Of a stretch of DNA of 48,047 bases, positions 7,510 through 16,230 are shown one piece after another. A program made the translations under genes and the position numbers. Source of the DNA: a virus; the IMG/VR virus record IMGVR_UViG_3300049893_002926, positions 1-48,047 of that record; one strand, 5' to 3'. The notes under the pieces are model-generated. The model ran no database searches. It saw nothing but the letters and a program-made list of their open reading frames with translations, and had not been told where the DNA came from. The number at the start of each line of letters is the position of its first letter. Within the stretch, counting starts at the first letter, position 1.

Positions 7510-7838
7510 TAGGTCACCTCTACTCCGAAAAGGTTGAAGGAAACGCTCCCGGAGTCGGACTGTACGCTAACGACGTCGCCAGCGCCGAGGGTGAGCCCGA
7601 TGGTAGCGGTAAACGTGTCCTTGGCCAAAAGCGCCTGGTCGAAATATAAAAACTGCTTCGCGTGGTCCGCAGCCCCGTTCACGCGAACACGCACGCGGAA
7701 CTCCGCCTTGGTCCCGGCCTGGTTGCAGACCTGGAGGGTCGAAACGGTCGCACTCGTCGCAGCCGGGACCGTGTAAAGGTCCGTCTGCACGTTCGCCACT
7801 GGGGCCGCCTGCCCGAGAACTTTCAGTGCCTCGCCCAT
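7509..7838 (-). CDS. small fibre-associated beta protein
   Basis: 109 aa. It contains VLGQAAPVANVQTDLYTVPA near the start, the central AEFRVRVRVNGAADHAKQFL, and the end SVSFNLFGVEV. This order is familiar from small proteins encoded beside phage fibre genes, with a beta-sandwich flavour. I chose ATG 7838 because it overlaps the upstream TGA as TGATG, matching neighbours; ATG 7871 would add 11 residues but overlap the upstream gene by 34 bases without a better ribosome site. Likely a virion accessory or fibre-tip protein. Confidence 0.7.
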   Translation of the reverse strand: MGEALKVLGQAAPVANVQTDLYTVPAATSATVSTLQVCNQAGTKAEFRVRVRVNGAADHAKQFLYFDQALLAKDTFTATIGLTLGAGDVVSVQSDSGSVSFNLFGVEVT

Positions 7839-8056
7839 CAGCCACCCATCAGCAAGAAGTGTCTGCGCCATGCGCTGTCCGGCACCGACACCCCGGTTCG
7901 GGGGTTGAAGGTGCCCGCAGCATCCCGCATTTCAAAGCTGGTGCCATCGAAACGGATGGCCCCTGGAGCGGACAACGGGACGGGGTTCGCACCCAGGAGC
8001 ACTTCCCCGTCCTCTTGCAGGTTGCCCGGCTGGCGGTCAGGGGTCGCGGGAGCCAT
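7838..8056 (-). CDS. small fibre-region protein
   Basis: 72 aa. It holds the phrase LLGANPVPLSAPGAIRFDGT followed by FEMRDAAGTFNPR, seen in small proteins next to phage tail-fibre genes. Function is unknown. The frame is open to a TTG at 8071, but a clear GGAGG lies 10 bases before the ATG at 8056, which decides the start. It overlaps the end of the helical gene at 8037-8345 by 20 bases and its stop overlaps the next ATG. Confidence 0.68.
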   Translation of the reverse strand: MAPATPDRQPGNLQEDGEVLLGANPVPLSAPGAIRFDGTSFEMRDAAGTFNPRTGVSVPDSAWRRHFLLMGG

Positions 8057-8345
8057 GCGGCACGCCTCCAAGCTCAGAGAGGGCAGCCTCGAGCCCGTTG
8101 GCGCGGCCCAAATGGTAGGCGCCTTCCGTCATGAGGGTCACGCTCTCCAGCTCCAAAGCCTCGAGCGTCTTGCTACGGAAATCGCCGTCGTCCGCCAGGG
8201 TCTCGAGCTTGCGCCGCAACCCGTCGATGACGCCCTTCTTCGCTGCCGCGATCTGCTCCCCGAGCCGGGCGGCCCTCGCCAGCTCCGCCAGCCTCGTGCG
8301 GTGTTCTTGCGATACGCTGCTCCGGTCCGGGGGTGTCAAGGGCAT
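8037..8345 (-). CDS. small helical protein of the fibre region
   Basis: 102 aa, not recognised. It is predicted almost wholly helical with many Glu, Arg, Leu and Ala (for example ARLGEQIAAAKKGVIDGLRR), in contrast with the beta-rich genes around it. It could be a fibre-assembly chaperone or a coiled-coil connector. ATG at 8345 is preceded by AGGAAAG at a good distance. It is transcribed directly after the large structural gene at 8358-9944. Confidence 0.68.
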   Translation of the reverse strand: MPLTPPDRSSVSQEHRTRLAELARAARLGEQIAAAKKGVIDGLRRKLETLADDGDFRSKTLEALELESVTLMTEGAYHLGRANGLEAALSELGGVPHGSRDP

Positions 8346-8357
8346 GCCGCTTTCCTA

Positions 8358-9944
8358 TCAGTAATGGGGTACGACGCAAATCACGTCGGGGGCGCCGCCC
8401 GTGCTCTTGAGGGCGAACGTGAACCGAAGCTGGCCGTTCGCCAGGCTCGTCCCGGGGTAGTAGTCGTGGCCGGCCAGGTTGTCAGCCCCGGGCCGCTTCA
8501 GTGAGCCGTTCACGAAGACGTCATAATCCGTGAGGAAGCTCCCAAGGCTCATGTCAGGGAGTTGCGCGCTGAGGTTTGCGCCGCCGCCCACGCCGCCGAC
8601 GTCGGTGTCCGCCGTCACGTTGGTGGTGAGCGTGGCATAGACCTTCGTCCCGCGCGCCTTGGCCTGATAGGCGCGATTGATGGCCGCAAGCAGGCTCACC
8701 TCGCCGTACTTGGTCTTGAACTCGTTCCACTCCGCCGTCGCATCGGAGAGCTTGACGCCGTCCGACCCGGTCCAAGTGCTGCCTACCTGGTTGACGTCGT
8801 CCAGGAAAAGCTCACGAGCCGCCAGGATTCGGAGGTCGGCGGTGGCCCCGACGCTTTCGATGACACCCGCAGTTTCGCCGACGTTGATCCGAGTCGTTCC
8901 GGTAGCAACGCGGATGCCTCGGTCGAAGTCGTTGACGATGGCGCTCGAATCGAACGTGTCAACGTCCGCTGCCAGCACCACCTGTGATGTCCCGCCGGCC
9001 GAGCCTTCCACCACGCGAAACAGGTTCGCGTTCGCTTGGTCTCGAACCGTCCAGGCGATGCCAGGGGCGTTGAGGTCCAGCGTTGCGTTGGTGGTAAGCT
9101 CGACCGGCGTGGTGCCCTGGTTGTCATAGGCCACCTGCCGAGTCACCACCGCCGACGCCGGAACGTCGGTCACTGCCCCGCGGAGGAAGTCCTGCTCCGA
9201 AAGGTCTTCGAGCGCCTTACGCTCGGACGCGGCGTAGTGGACAACCTTGTTCTCGATGTCCGCCACGGGAACCGCTTCGAGGTCCGTGCCGGCCGCGTTC
9301 AGGCGGACGAAGGAGAGCTGGGCGCGGTTCGGGGTCACTCCCGTCAGGGTGGACCCGTCGGTGTTGCTCTCGCTCTGAAGCAGCGCGTAGACGGTGCGAC
9401 CGGAAGACAGAATCGGGTCATGGGTGACCGCGTCCACGATCTGACAGAGGTTCTTCGGCGAAATGGCCGAAGACCCGGTCACCTCCGCAAGGTCATGCGC
9501 GCCGAAGCCGGCGACGTACGCGACGACAGTGCCGCGCGTGGTCACAGAGCCCACCGCGGCCGTGGTGTTCTGCGGCAACTCGAGGGCGGCCAGGATGACG
9601 TAATTCTGGGTCGCCGGGACCGTGATGTCGGTCAGGAACTTGTCGGCCGCGACGAGAACCCGCTTGCGCTCCAGGTCGTGAAGCTGCTGGTTCAGCGCGT
9701 TGGTGCCGCGTGCCGCCCCGTTCTCGAAGTTGACCGGAGCGACAAGGTCACCCCACCAGTCCCCGGTCGGGAAGCTGGCGCCGTTCCGGTTCAGAATGTT
9801 CTGGACCGCGGAGCGCAGAGAATTTAGGTCGCTCTCGACCGAGACACTGTTCGTCTCGTAGTTCGCGAGCGACGGCTGAATGGTATCGTCGAAGAGATCC
9901 GACGAACGGATTTGAGTAGCTTGGCGGACGAGCGTGCGCGGCAT
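8358..9944 (-). CDS. large tail / fibre structural protein
   Basis: 528 aa. The N-terminal about 60 residues (DLFDDTIQPSLANYETNSVS, then a helix ending NRNGASFPTGDWWGD) look like a virion-attachment segment. A long beta-rich body follows. The C-terminal domain has the phrase YDVFVNGSLKRPG, then HDYYPGTSLANGQLRFTFAL and a final hydrophobic VVPHY, a fibre C-terminal beta domain found in several phage structural proteins. ATG at 9944 has AAAGGG upstream. A similar short domain recurs in the gene at 9956-10216. Likely a main fibre or baseplate-linked adhesin shaft. Confidence 0.75.
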   Translation of the reverse strand: MPRTLVRQATQIRSSDLFDDTIQPSLANYETNSVSVESDLNSLRSAVQNILNRNGASFPTGDWWGDLVAPVNFENGAARGTNALNQQLHDLERKRVLVAADKFLTDITVPATQNYVILAALELPQNTTAAVGSVTTRGTVVAYVAGFGAHDLAEVTGSSAISPKNLCQIVDAVTHDPILSSGRTVYALLQSESNTDGSTLTGVTPNRAQLSFVRLNAAGTDLEAVPVADIENKVVHYAASERKALEDLSEQDFLRGAVTDVPASAVVTRQVAYDNQGTTPVELTTNATLDLNAPGIAWTVRDQANANLFRVVEGSAGGTSQVVLAADVDTFDSSAIVNDFDRGIRVATGTTRINVGETAGVIESVGATADLRILAARELFLDDVNQVGSTWTGSDGVKLSDATAEWNEFKTKYGEVSLLAAINRAYQAKARGTKVYATLTTNVTADTDVGGVGGGANLSAQLPDMSLGSFLTDYDVFVNGSLKRPGADNLAGHDYYPGTSLANGQLRFTFALKSTGGAPDVICVVPHY

Positions 9945-9955
9945 CGGTCACCCTT

Positions 9956-10216
9956 TCAGTAGTCGACGAGGATGCTGTCCCCGGGTCTCGGTGTGCCCTC
10001 AATGTCGAACAGGATCGTATCGTAACCGCTGCCAGGGGAGCCGCTTTCGGTCCACACGAAATCGTCGGGCGGGGCCAGACGTAAGCCGTTGTGGTAGACC
10101 GATGCCTGTGCTGCATGTACTGGCGCTGGAAGCAGAAATTCACGATTGACGCCGTCCATTGCCCCGCTGGGGACCACGCCCACCGGCCTCTGAATGGCGA
10201 GCGTAATGGTGGCCAT
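9956..10216 (-). CDS. small fibre-tip-like beta domain protein
   Basis: 86 aa. It reads like a free-standing copy of a fibre domain: PSGAMDGVNREFLLP, then VYHNGLRLAPPDDF, and a final GDSILVDY. This pattern, DG-N-F, V-NG-L and closing D-Y, is common at the ends of phage tail proteins and resembles the last domain of the 8358-9944 product. The start ATG 10216 overlaps the upstream stop by one base; the longer open frame upstream is antisense noise. Probably a virion component at the fibre tip. Confidence 0.7.
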   Translation of the reverse strand: MATITLAIQRPVGVVPSGAMDGVNREFLLPAPVHAAQASVYHNGLRLAPPDDFVWTESGSPGSGYDTILFDIEGTPRPGDSILVDY

Positions 10217-10545
10217 CAGGCACCGTAGGCTAGCGGGTCGACCACAGTGAACACGGATGGGGCGGAGCGGATGCGCCCGGATGGCAGGTACAGGTATGCC
10301 ATGGCCACGTGGCGCCCAGCCGCCGCCGTGTCGGCCAGAATCAGCGTGTGGCTCGCGACGAGGTAACCAGCCTGCGCCTCCAGAATGGCAGCGGGCCATA
10401 CCATGACGGCACCAACGGGCGGGCGCACGTGGAACTCGACGGACGTGATCGTTGTCATGTCCACGCCGCTTTTGCCGGCAGCGATGCGCGCCTTGTAGGC
10501 TTCCGGAGCTATCGCTCCCTGGTAGATGATGAACGGCTCCGCCAT
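10216..10545 (-). CDS. hypothetical beta-rich tail protein
   Basis: 109 aa, not recognised. It contains ITSVEFHVRPPVGAVMVWPA and later VAMAYLYLPSGRIRSAPSVF, alternating strands that suggest an Ig-like or BppU-like domain of the kind used as fibre adaptors. GGAGAC lies seven bases before its ATG at 10545. It lies between two other small structural candidates in the late operon and overlaps the next gene as TGATG. Confidence 0.68.
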   Translation of the reverse strand: MAEPFIIYQGAIAPEAYKARIAAGKSGVDMTTITSVEFHVRPPVGAVMVWPAAILEAQAGYLVASHTLILADTAAAGRHVAMAYLYLPSGRIRSAPSVFTVVDPLAYGA

Positions 10546-10547
10546 GA

Positions 10548-11057
10548 TCAGTCTCCGTCACACGTCAGCCGAATGTACGTCACGTCCACGATGGGCTGCC
10601 CGGAGGGGTTGGTTGGGTTTGGCTGGCCGATGGTTTCCCATTCCTCGAAGTCGTCCGTCAACGGCCTGTAGCCCCACATCTGGTACGCGGTTTGGGATGG
10701 GCCGCCGCCGCCTGTGCCTCCAGAACCACCTACCGAGGACAACGTGTTGTGGGTGGCTCGAGCGCCATTCTGGAAGGCCGTGGCTCGGCTGCCAGGGACC
10801 GCCAATGCGGTGGCTCTCATGGCCTGGCCAAGGGCACGCGCCACGGAAAAAGGCCCATCGTTGCCGGCGGCGTCACGCAGGGCGCCAGCGGCGACCTGGG
10901 GACCACTCAGTGGCGCCATGGCTTCGCCGCCCCGGCGCGCTGGGCCGGCCAGAGACGCTTCAGCCATGGCGTGGGCTCCCACGGCCACGTGCGTGGCCTG
11001 CCCCATCAGGGATGCCACGGCCGCCACGCCGACCTCGGTTGCCTCGAGCGCCGCCAC
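10548..11057 (-). CDS. hypothetical virion protein, start uncertain
   Basis: About 169 aa if the GTG at 11057 is used. That GTG lies two bases after the TGA of the preceding gene; the open frame continues much further upstream but there is clearly antisense to other genes. The first about 90 residues are Ala and Gly rich and helical. A Gly-rich linker (SSVGGSGGTGGGGPSQTA) joins them to a C-terminal end with YRPLTDDFEEWETIGQ and a final acidic DGD. No family recognised. Ordered structure may be limited to the C-terminal part. Probably a tail accessory protein. Confidence 0.6.
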   Translation of the reverse strand: MAALEATEVGVAAVASLMGQATHVAVGAHAMAEASLAGPARRGGEAMAPLSGPQVAAGALRDAAGNDGPFSVARALGQAMRATALAVPGSRATAFQNGARATHNTLSSVGGSGGTGGGGPSQTAYQMWGYRPLTDDFEEWETIGQPNPTNPSGQPIVDVTYIRLTCDGD

Positions 11058-11059
11058 CT

Positions 11060-11257
11060 TCAGGCCACCCGGCGCCCGTTCACCAGGCCACCCGCCTGCT
11101 CGTCGAACTCCACCACATAGCCGCCTTCGGCCGCCGCGAGGGCTTGTGCGGCACTGAGGCTGTCCGGCGGCGTCGGGTCCAATGTGATGGGTGCTGGAGG
11201 ATTTGCGGGCATCGGAAAGGGCGAAGGTGGCGGGGGCAAATACACTTTGTAGATCAT
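11060..11257 (-). CDS. small proline-rich protein
   Basis: 65 aa, not recognised. It begins MIYKVYLPPPPSPFP and is about one quarter proline in its first half. The second half is a short Ala-rich helix, SLSAAQALAAAEGGYVVEF, then a basic end. It may be a short peptide-like linker subunit of the fibre complex. The ATG at 11257 was preferred over the start of the longer frame because the upstream part overlaps the 11266-12993 gene. Moderate confidence because it is short. Confidence 0.55.
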   Translation of the reverse strand: MIYKVYLPPPPSPFPMPANPPAPITLDPTPPDSLSAAQALAAAEGGYVVEFDEQAGGLVNGRRVA

Positions 11258-11265
11258 GGTCTGCC

Positions 11266-12993
11266 TCACAATGCGAAGGCGGGGTCCGTCGTCTCGTCCC
11301 ATGGGCCCACAACCAAGCCGAGACTTGAGGTGATGCCGTCATAGGCCACGATTTGGAAGAACTTCTTGTTGCGGACCGTATCTTCCAGACCTCCCTGCTG
11401 GATCGCGTGGAGGTGGCGCATCCGTCCGCCAAAGCCCTCGTTGAAGCCTACCGGCTCCGTGAATCCCGGGGCGAGGGCTCCTGGCCAGTCGTATACTCTC
11501 GCGGTATAGCCGCGATTGTAGCCGTAGGCGGGGGCATTGTACTGGCGTGCGTAGAAGGAGCCTGTCGTTCCGCAGTATGTTCCAAGAACCGCGGGTGCCG
11601 CGCCGCCATATCGCTCCGATGAGCGCCCGTTGACCTTAAACCAATGCACGTATCCGTACTGCCCTGGACGAGTGCCGTCCCCGAAGACTTGCCACGAGCC
11701 GACACGGTTCAATTCGTTGTACGATAACCGCCTGTATGTGGTCGATGTGCTGGCTGCTTGGGCATGGAACACAAAAGGCTCCACGTCATTCGGGGGGCAG
11801 CCGTCCAGCCTCTCGCACGACAGCATGTTGACGCCGCCCGTGTTGGTGTTCCCGACGACGATGCGCCATGTTCCGTCCACTGCCTGTCCGGCGCGGGGGA
11901 TCATATTGGCTGCGACGCACTGATGGCGTCCATTCGGGTGAATGAATGGCGGGTATGGCTCATACTGTCCAACGATGCCAGTCGCGTGGACCACCGGCGA
12001 GGCCAGGTGCGTTGGGTTCTCTCCGCGCAGAATCAGCGAGTATCCAGTGCCGAGGTTGCCGACGTTGCCGGCCGAAGTGGAGCCGCCAGGTGCCACGGTA
12101 GCATCGCAAGCTGGGTCGGACGCCTTCGTGAGGTAGCTGGCCGTTTCCTCAGCGCCACCCAGCTTATAAACCTCGTACCAGCCGGAGCCAGTGTGGTCGT
12201 CGACCGTGCTTCCCTTGCTGAACACAAGGTTGCGGGCGTAGGTGTAGAGCGTCGTCGGGTTGAGCGTTGCCCCGCTTGTGGCCCCGGTGAGGACGCCGGT
12301 GCCGTTGAACTGGCCGGACATAGGCATGAGCGTGATGGAGCTTTTGCTCACGTCGGAAGCCCAGGCCGCAGGCGCAATCACCTGCCCGGTTGCTCCGGTT
12401 CCGGCTTGCGTGACGGTTTCGCCTGCAATGAACTCGCCGGTCGGCTGGACGGTGCCGGTGAGCTGCACGTTTCTAAATGTCTCGAGAAGTGCCCACCACT
12501 GCGCCGCACCAAGCCCGTAGGTGGCGTTGGCAAGGATGTCCTTCTCCTGCCATGCAATAGACCCGTTGTTCGCGTCCGTGCCCGCTGGAGAGCCTCCGCG
12601 AATCAGAACCTTCGCCGAGGTGGGGCTCACTCGCTCGTAAATCTGGAACGTACCGTTGTGGGAGCCGTTGGCCGCGCCGGAGAAGGTGAGGAAGTTTCCC
12701 TCACTGTTGCCGCCGAGTACCGTCGGGGCGACCAGGCCCGTCAGACCGGAATACGTGACGAGCTTGCCGTAGGGATGATCTTCGATGGCCGTAACGGATG
12801 CAGCGCCGCCGCTGTTGGCGGTGTTGGTCAGCGGGAACGCCGTATGGGCGGTCACGTCGTCATTCACCACCTTGGTCGTTCCATCGGACGATGCCCGCAA
12901 CCACGCCCCGGCCTTGACCATGGCTCGGATGAGCATGTGAATGCCCTGGAACTGGTTGCCGCCGAACGAAAGATTTTTCGCAAACTCGTGCAT
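11266..12993 (-). CDS. large tail / adhesin protein
   Basis: 575 aa. The N-terminus is MHEFAKNLSFGGNQFQGI. The body alternates beta-rich blocks: GKLVTYSGLTGLVAPTVLGG, and a TG-rich repeat with GEFIAGETVTQAGTGATGQV, typical of large phage tail proteins. The C-terminal third is rich in Tyr, Gly and Asn (YARQYNAPAYGYNRGYTA) as in receptor-binding regions. GAGGG lies just before the ATG at 12993. I cannot name the family. Size, composition and position suggest a major receptor-contacting or capsid-surface protein. Confidence 0.72.
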   Translation of the reverse strand: MHEFAKNLSFGGNQFQGIHMLIRAMVKAGAWLRASSDGTTKVVNDDVTAHTAFPLTNTANSGGAASVTAIEDHPYGKLVTYSGLTGLVAPTVLGGNSEGNFLTFSGAANGSHNGTFQIYERVSPTSAKVLIRGGSPAGTDANNGSIAWQEKDILANATYGLGAAQWWALLETFRNVQLTGTVQPTGEFIAGETVTQAGTGATGQVIAPAAWASDVSKSSITLMPMSGQFNGTGVLTGATSGATLNPTTLYTYARNLVFSKGSTVDDHTGSGWYEVYKLGGAEETASYLTKASDPACDATVAPGGSTSAGNVGNLGTGYSLILRGENPTHLASPVVHATGIVGQYEPYPPFIHPNGRHQCVAANMIPRAGQAVDGTWRIVVGNTNTGGVNMLSCERLDGCPPNDVEPFVFHAQAASTSTTYRRLSYNELNRVGSWQVFGDGTRPGQYGYVHWFKVNGRSSERYGGAAPAVLGTYCGTTGSFYARQYNAPAYGYNRGYTARVYDWPGALAPGFTEPVGFNEGFGGRMRHLHAIQQGGLEDTVRNKKFFQIVAYDGITSSLGLVVGPWDETTDPAFAL

Positions 12994-13002
12994 GTCGCCC
13001 TC

Positions 13003-13863
13003 TCAATCCCAGGTCACGATTAGCTTTGCGTTAGACAGGCTGGCGAAGCTGGGCCCAGGCGCCTCGACCGCGGCCTGCACGGCGATAAGCCCGCCCGTCG
13101 TCACCGTGCCCAGATCAGCATCCAGGCTGGCGGTCAACTTCGTGGGCGTTGTGGCGTTGGTCGCCAGCGCCGAAGCTCCGATCACGGTCGGTGTGCCGCC
13201 GTTGGTGATTCCGTCCATGTCGTAGAGTCGGAACCGGCCCTCGTAGAGCGCGTTTGTCGTGTGCCCCACAAGCTCAAGCTGTACGTGGCGTGTCCGGCCC
13301 GAAACCACCGGGATGATGTCCTCCGGCCGGAACCAGGCCAGGCCCAAGGTCTCCCACAGAGGGTCGAGGCTTGCCGAAGAAGCGGGCCCCCCCAGCTCAT
13401 AATGGAACCTCGCGGGGGTGGCGTTCGCGCCTCCTCCCAACGTGCGAAGCGCTTGCTGAATGGCGCCGACCCATTTGCGCACCGGCCCGTTGAACTGGGC
13501 TGCCTCGCCGACACCAAGGTCTTCGACGCCAGCAGGCGAGAGGGTGCTCCACGCCGTAGCTTGGTCCACGTAGACGTCGTTGACGATGAGCGTCGCCATC
13601 CACTTGCCCCATGCCGTCGTGACGACGGGCAGGGTGATGTTCGCGGGTGGCGTGATGACCCCCTCGATGACCGACGTCGCGCCACCCTGGAGGGTCCACG
13701 GGGCCGGCGGCGTCCACCCCGGCGGCCCAACCACCTCGAGCCGATACTTCGTCCAGCCGTTGGTGTCGGGGAAGACAAAGCCGATGGCCGCCCCGCTCGG
13801 CACCGTGATGCCGCCGCGCTGGGGTGGACCACCGTTTACTCGGATCCATAGTTCGGGGGTCAT
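13003..13863 (-). CDS. structural tail protein
   Basis: 286 aa, not recognised. The start region MTPELWIRVNGGPPQRGG is followed by an Ig-like beta domain to about residue 110 (GGATSVIEGVITPPANITLP). A C-terminal domain with VQLELVGHTTNALYEGRFRL and a Thr/Leu-rich beta end follows. ATG 13863 overlaps the stop of the glycine-rich adhesin as ATGA; the longer open frame upstream is a shadow of that adhesin. Probably assembles with the adhesin. Confidence 0.7.
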   Translation of the reverse strand: MTPELWIRVNGGPPQRGGITVPSGAAIGFVFPDTNGWTKYRLEVVGPPGWTPPAPWTLQGGATSVIEGVITPPANITLPVVTTAWGKWMATLIVNDVYVDQATAWSTLSPAGVEDLGVGEAAQFNGPVRKWVGAIQQALRTLGGGANATPARFHYELGGPASSASLDPLWETLGLAWFRPEDIIPVVSGRTRHVQLELVGHTTNALYEGRFRLYDMDGITNGGTPTVIGASALATNATTPTKLTASLDADLGTVTTGGLIAVQAAVEAPGPSFASLSNAKLIVTWD

Positions 13864-15257
13864 GTTCCTCCTGGCAACGAGTGGTGAACTACCAACATGA
13901 CCCTGCCGGAGGCGCCCGCCTGGCCCTGGTGGTGGGGGGCCACGTCCCCCGTGACGTGGATGGCGCCGCCTCCGCCCCCGGCGCCGGTTGCGAAGAGAGT
14001 CACGTTGTAGGTCGGGGCCCCGACCGCACTGCCCGCTCCGCCGTTGCCGAAAGGGCCCGCTCCGCCACCGCCGCCGGTCGCGCGCAACGATACGTCGGGG
14101 TCGCTGACGCCCCCTGCGAAGCCGCGTTGAGCCCCGCCGTGGCATGGCAGGCGTGAGCCACCCATCGAAGACCGGCGGCCCCAGCCGCCGTGTCCTGGGG
14201 CGACAAAGGGCGGCAGTAGCCATCCAGCGTTGAGGAATGTCCCCCCGGGCACAGGGTATGGGGGCCCCCCGGGAGCCCCGTAACCAAAACCGCCAAGGTT
14301 TGCACCACCGCCAGCGCCACCCGACCCGCCTAGAGCGGTAAGCGTAAAACTCGGCCCGGTCACCGTGGCATTACCCCCCACACCACCCGGGAAGCCCAAC
14401 AGGCCGCCACCCGTATCGGTAAGGCCACCCGCTCCGCCGGCGGGGACCGTGATGTTTAGGGTGGCCCCCGGAGCAAACACGGCCCAGCCATCCGCGAGCT
14501 GACCTGCGCCACCGCCGCCGCCGCTGGTGGGTTCGGTCAGAAGGGCGTTGGCGCCACCTCCGCCTCCGCCTCCGCCTCCGCATGCAATAGCGTGCACGAG
14601 AACAGAGCCAGGCAAACCCGATGGCACTTGCCACGACGTGCTTCCAACGGCCGTATAGGTGAGAAGCTCCACGAGGCCAGTCGGGGTGGCGTACCAGGAG
14701 TGAAGTGCGGCCACCTGCCAATTGGTGCCATCGAACACAAACTCGCCAGCGTGATGCACACCGGGGGTAAGCTGTGCAATCTGAGCAGGCGCCCCTCCGT
14801 CGAAAACGACTATGCTGGCACCTGGCGCTGCGACCCTGCTCCATCGGATCTTGATCCGATCACCAGCGACCGCCGACGCCACCGCGAGCGTCACCCAAAC
14901 GACGCCTACGTTGCCAAACGTCCAACATCTATATGGAGATGTTGCGCCAATGGTTTTGTAGCCAATGCCCAGGTACACCGTGTCCGGGGTCAGCGCCCCT
15001 TCCGGCTCTGCGATGCGCGTGGAGCCGAGCAACTTCGAGGATCCAGTAACCAGCAGCTCGCCGGTGACTTCTTGAAGCCCAGTGCATTTGAGACCTGAGC
15101 CGCCAACCTCGATGGGCGTCGATGGGGCCCATACACCGCCGTGGTCGCCATTGACAGACTCGAAAAGAGTCTGGTCGATCTGCTCGACGTCCGCGGGCAG
15201 CAATGGGTCGCCAAGGACCCACGTGCCTGGCGCCTTGATCCTGGAATTATGGGCCAT
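13860..15257 (-). CDS. glycine-rich tail-fibre adhesin
   Basis: 465 aa. Residues 1-200 are a normal beta-rich attachment region, starting with RIKAPGTWVLGDPLLPADVE. From about residue 206 the protein has the start of a glycine-rich domain: FLTYTAVGSTSWQVP-like lead-in strands, then a run of nine Gly, then many further GGGGG and GGSGGAGGG blocks to the end. This layout resembles the Gly-rich adhesins of T-even phages (gp38) and LTK-type Gly-rich sandwich domains. Such domains carry variable receptor-binding loops between Gly strands. GAGGTG precedes the ATG at 15257. A likely host-range determinant; the exact fold is inferred. Confidence 0.8.
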   Translation of the reverse strand: MAHNSRIKAPGTWVLGDPLLPADVEQIDQTLFESVNGDHGGVWAPSTPIEVGGSGLKCTGLQEVTGELLVTGSSKLLGSTRIAEPEGALTPDTVYLGIGYKTIGATSPYRCWTFGNVGVVWVTLAVASAVAGDRIKIRWSRVAAPGASIVVFDGGAPAQIAQLTPGVHHAGEFVFDGTNWQVAALHSWYATPTGLVELLTYTAVGSTSWQVPSGLPGSVLVHAIACGGGGGGGGGANALLTEPTSGGGGGAGQLADGWAVFAPGATLNITVPAGGAGGLTDTGGGLLGFPGGVGGNATVTGPSFTLTALGGSGGAGGGANLGGFGYGAPGGPPYPVPGGTFLNAGWLLPPFVAPGHGGWGRRSSMGGSRLPCHGGAQRGFAGGVSDPDVSLRATGGGGGAGPFGNGGAGSAVGAPTYNVTLFATGAGGGGGAIHVTGDVAPHHQGQAGASGRVMLVVHHSLPGGT

Positions 15258-16230
15258 TCATCACCTCGAACGTGATCACATTCCCGAGCGGCAGAAGGCC
15301 GAGCGAAGGATCGCCTAGTGCTAGCCCGCTCACCTGCGCCACCGGGTATACCAGCAGGGACGGATATACCACGTGCCACACGGAGGACGCGCGCAACAGA
15401 CGGCTCATGATCGCGTCAATGCGCGCCCTCGTGGCAGCATCCTTCGCCGCCGTTTCCGTGACAAGAATCCACCAACGGCGCTGGTTGCTAACCCACCACG
15501 GGGAATGGGTCTTGATCGAGGCGCCCACATCATGAACCTTCGTGAAGGTGGCCTCGGCCAGCAGGGTTTCCCCGATAAGGCTCACCGCTTCGATGGTGAC
15601 GGCTTCCGCAAGGCCACTGTTCTCTGCCTGGAAGCAGTATGTGGCGCCTACTGAAAGACGGCGGTCCCCGCGCCCTCCTGCGCGCACATACTCGAACTCC
15701 GTGGTAGACCCGACCGTCGAAATGTTGTGGGCCAGACGAAAGCTAGCTCCGGGCTCTCGCTCCCCCTGCCATGCGCCCACGTCGCCCGGGTTCGCGGGGT
15801 AGATCGCAGGAGTCGAGCCAACGTCCGGGACCTTGATCGAGATCAACGCGCTTCCAAGCTCTGCCAGCAGCGCGTTCCACACCGATTCTGCTCGAGGCCC
15901 GCGTGGGAGGCGCATCTTGCGCGCCAGCCTCGACCGCCGCACGATAGGGGTCTCCGTGCTTCGAGCCGGAACGCGATACAACTCCTCCAGGTAGGGCAGA
16001 GCTTCGACGGCGCCGTGTGGCCGACGCTGCCCGAAAGCGTGGCGAAGCGTCGTGCGAGCCGTTGCAAACGCGATGGCTCGCGCGTGCAAGGTGCCCGCCA
16101 AGTGCGGGTCCTCTACGTTCAGCCCATCCCGATACGCCCTCCGCAGGGTCCGTAGCATCTGCTCAGCCAGGCTTGGGGTCTCCCCAAACTCGAGAACGCC
16201 GAACGGTGCTAGAGCCCCGAAGCCCGCCAT
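15247..16230 (-). CDS. baseplate / tail protein (Mu gp48-like position)
   Basis: 327 aa. The N-terminal half is helical (SLAEQMLRTLRRAYRDGLNV, then VEALPYLEELYRVPARSTET), resembling Mu gp48 or P2 gpI proteins that link baseplate J to the fibres. The second half is beta-rich with GATYCFQAENSGLAEAVTIE. It follows baseplate J and one small gene, the expected place. The start ATG 16230 overlaps the upstream stop by one base; the 57 residues upstream in the open frame are shadow. Function assigned mainly from order. Confidence 0.65.
   Translation of the reverse strand: MAGFGALAPFGVLEFGETPSLAEQMLRTLRRAYRDGLNVEDPHLAGTLHARAIAFATARTTLRHAFGQRRPHGAVEALPYLEELYRVPARSTETPIVRRSRLARKMRLPRGPRAESVWNALLAELGSALISIKVPDVGSTPAIYPANPGDVGAWQGEREPGASFRLAHNISTVGSTTEFEYVRAGGRGDRRLSVGATYCFQAENSGLAEAVTIEAVSLIGETLLAEATFTKVHDVGASIKTHSPWWVSNQRRWWILVTETAAKDAATRARIDAIMSRLLRASSVWHVVYPSLLVYPVAQVSGLALGDPSLGLLPLGNVITFEVMNGP

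Noticed and set aside
11758-13023. 421-residue open frame on the plus strand
   Set aside because: Antisense to a well-formed structural gene; Arg/Gly-rich shadow composition.
13863-14223. N-terminal extension of the tail gene at 13003
   Set aside because: Lies out of frame inside the glycine-rich adhesin; the ATGA junction at 13863 is a clear start.
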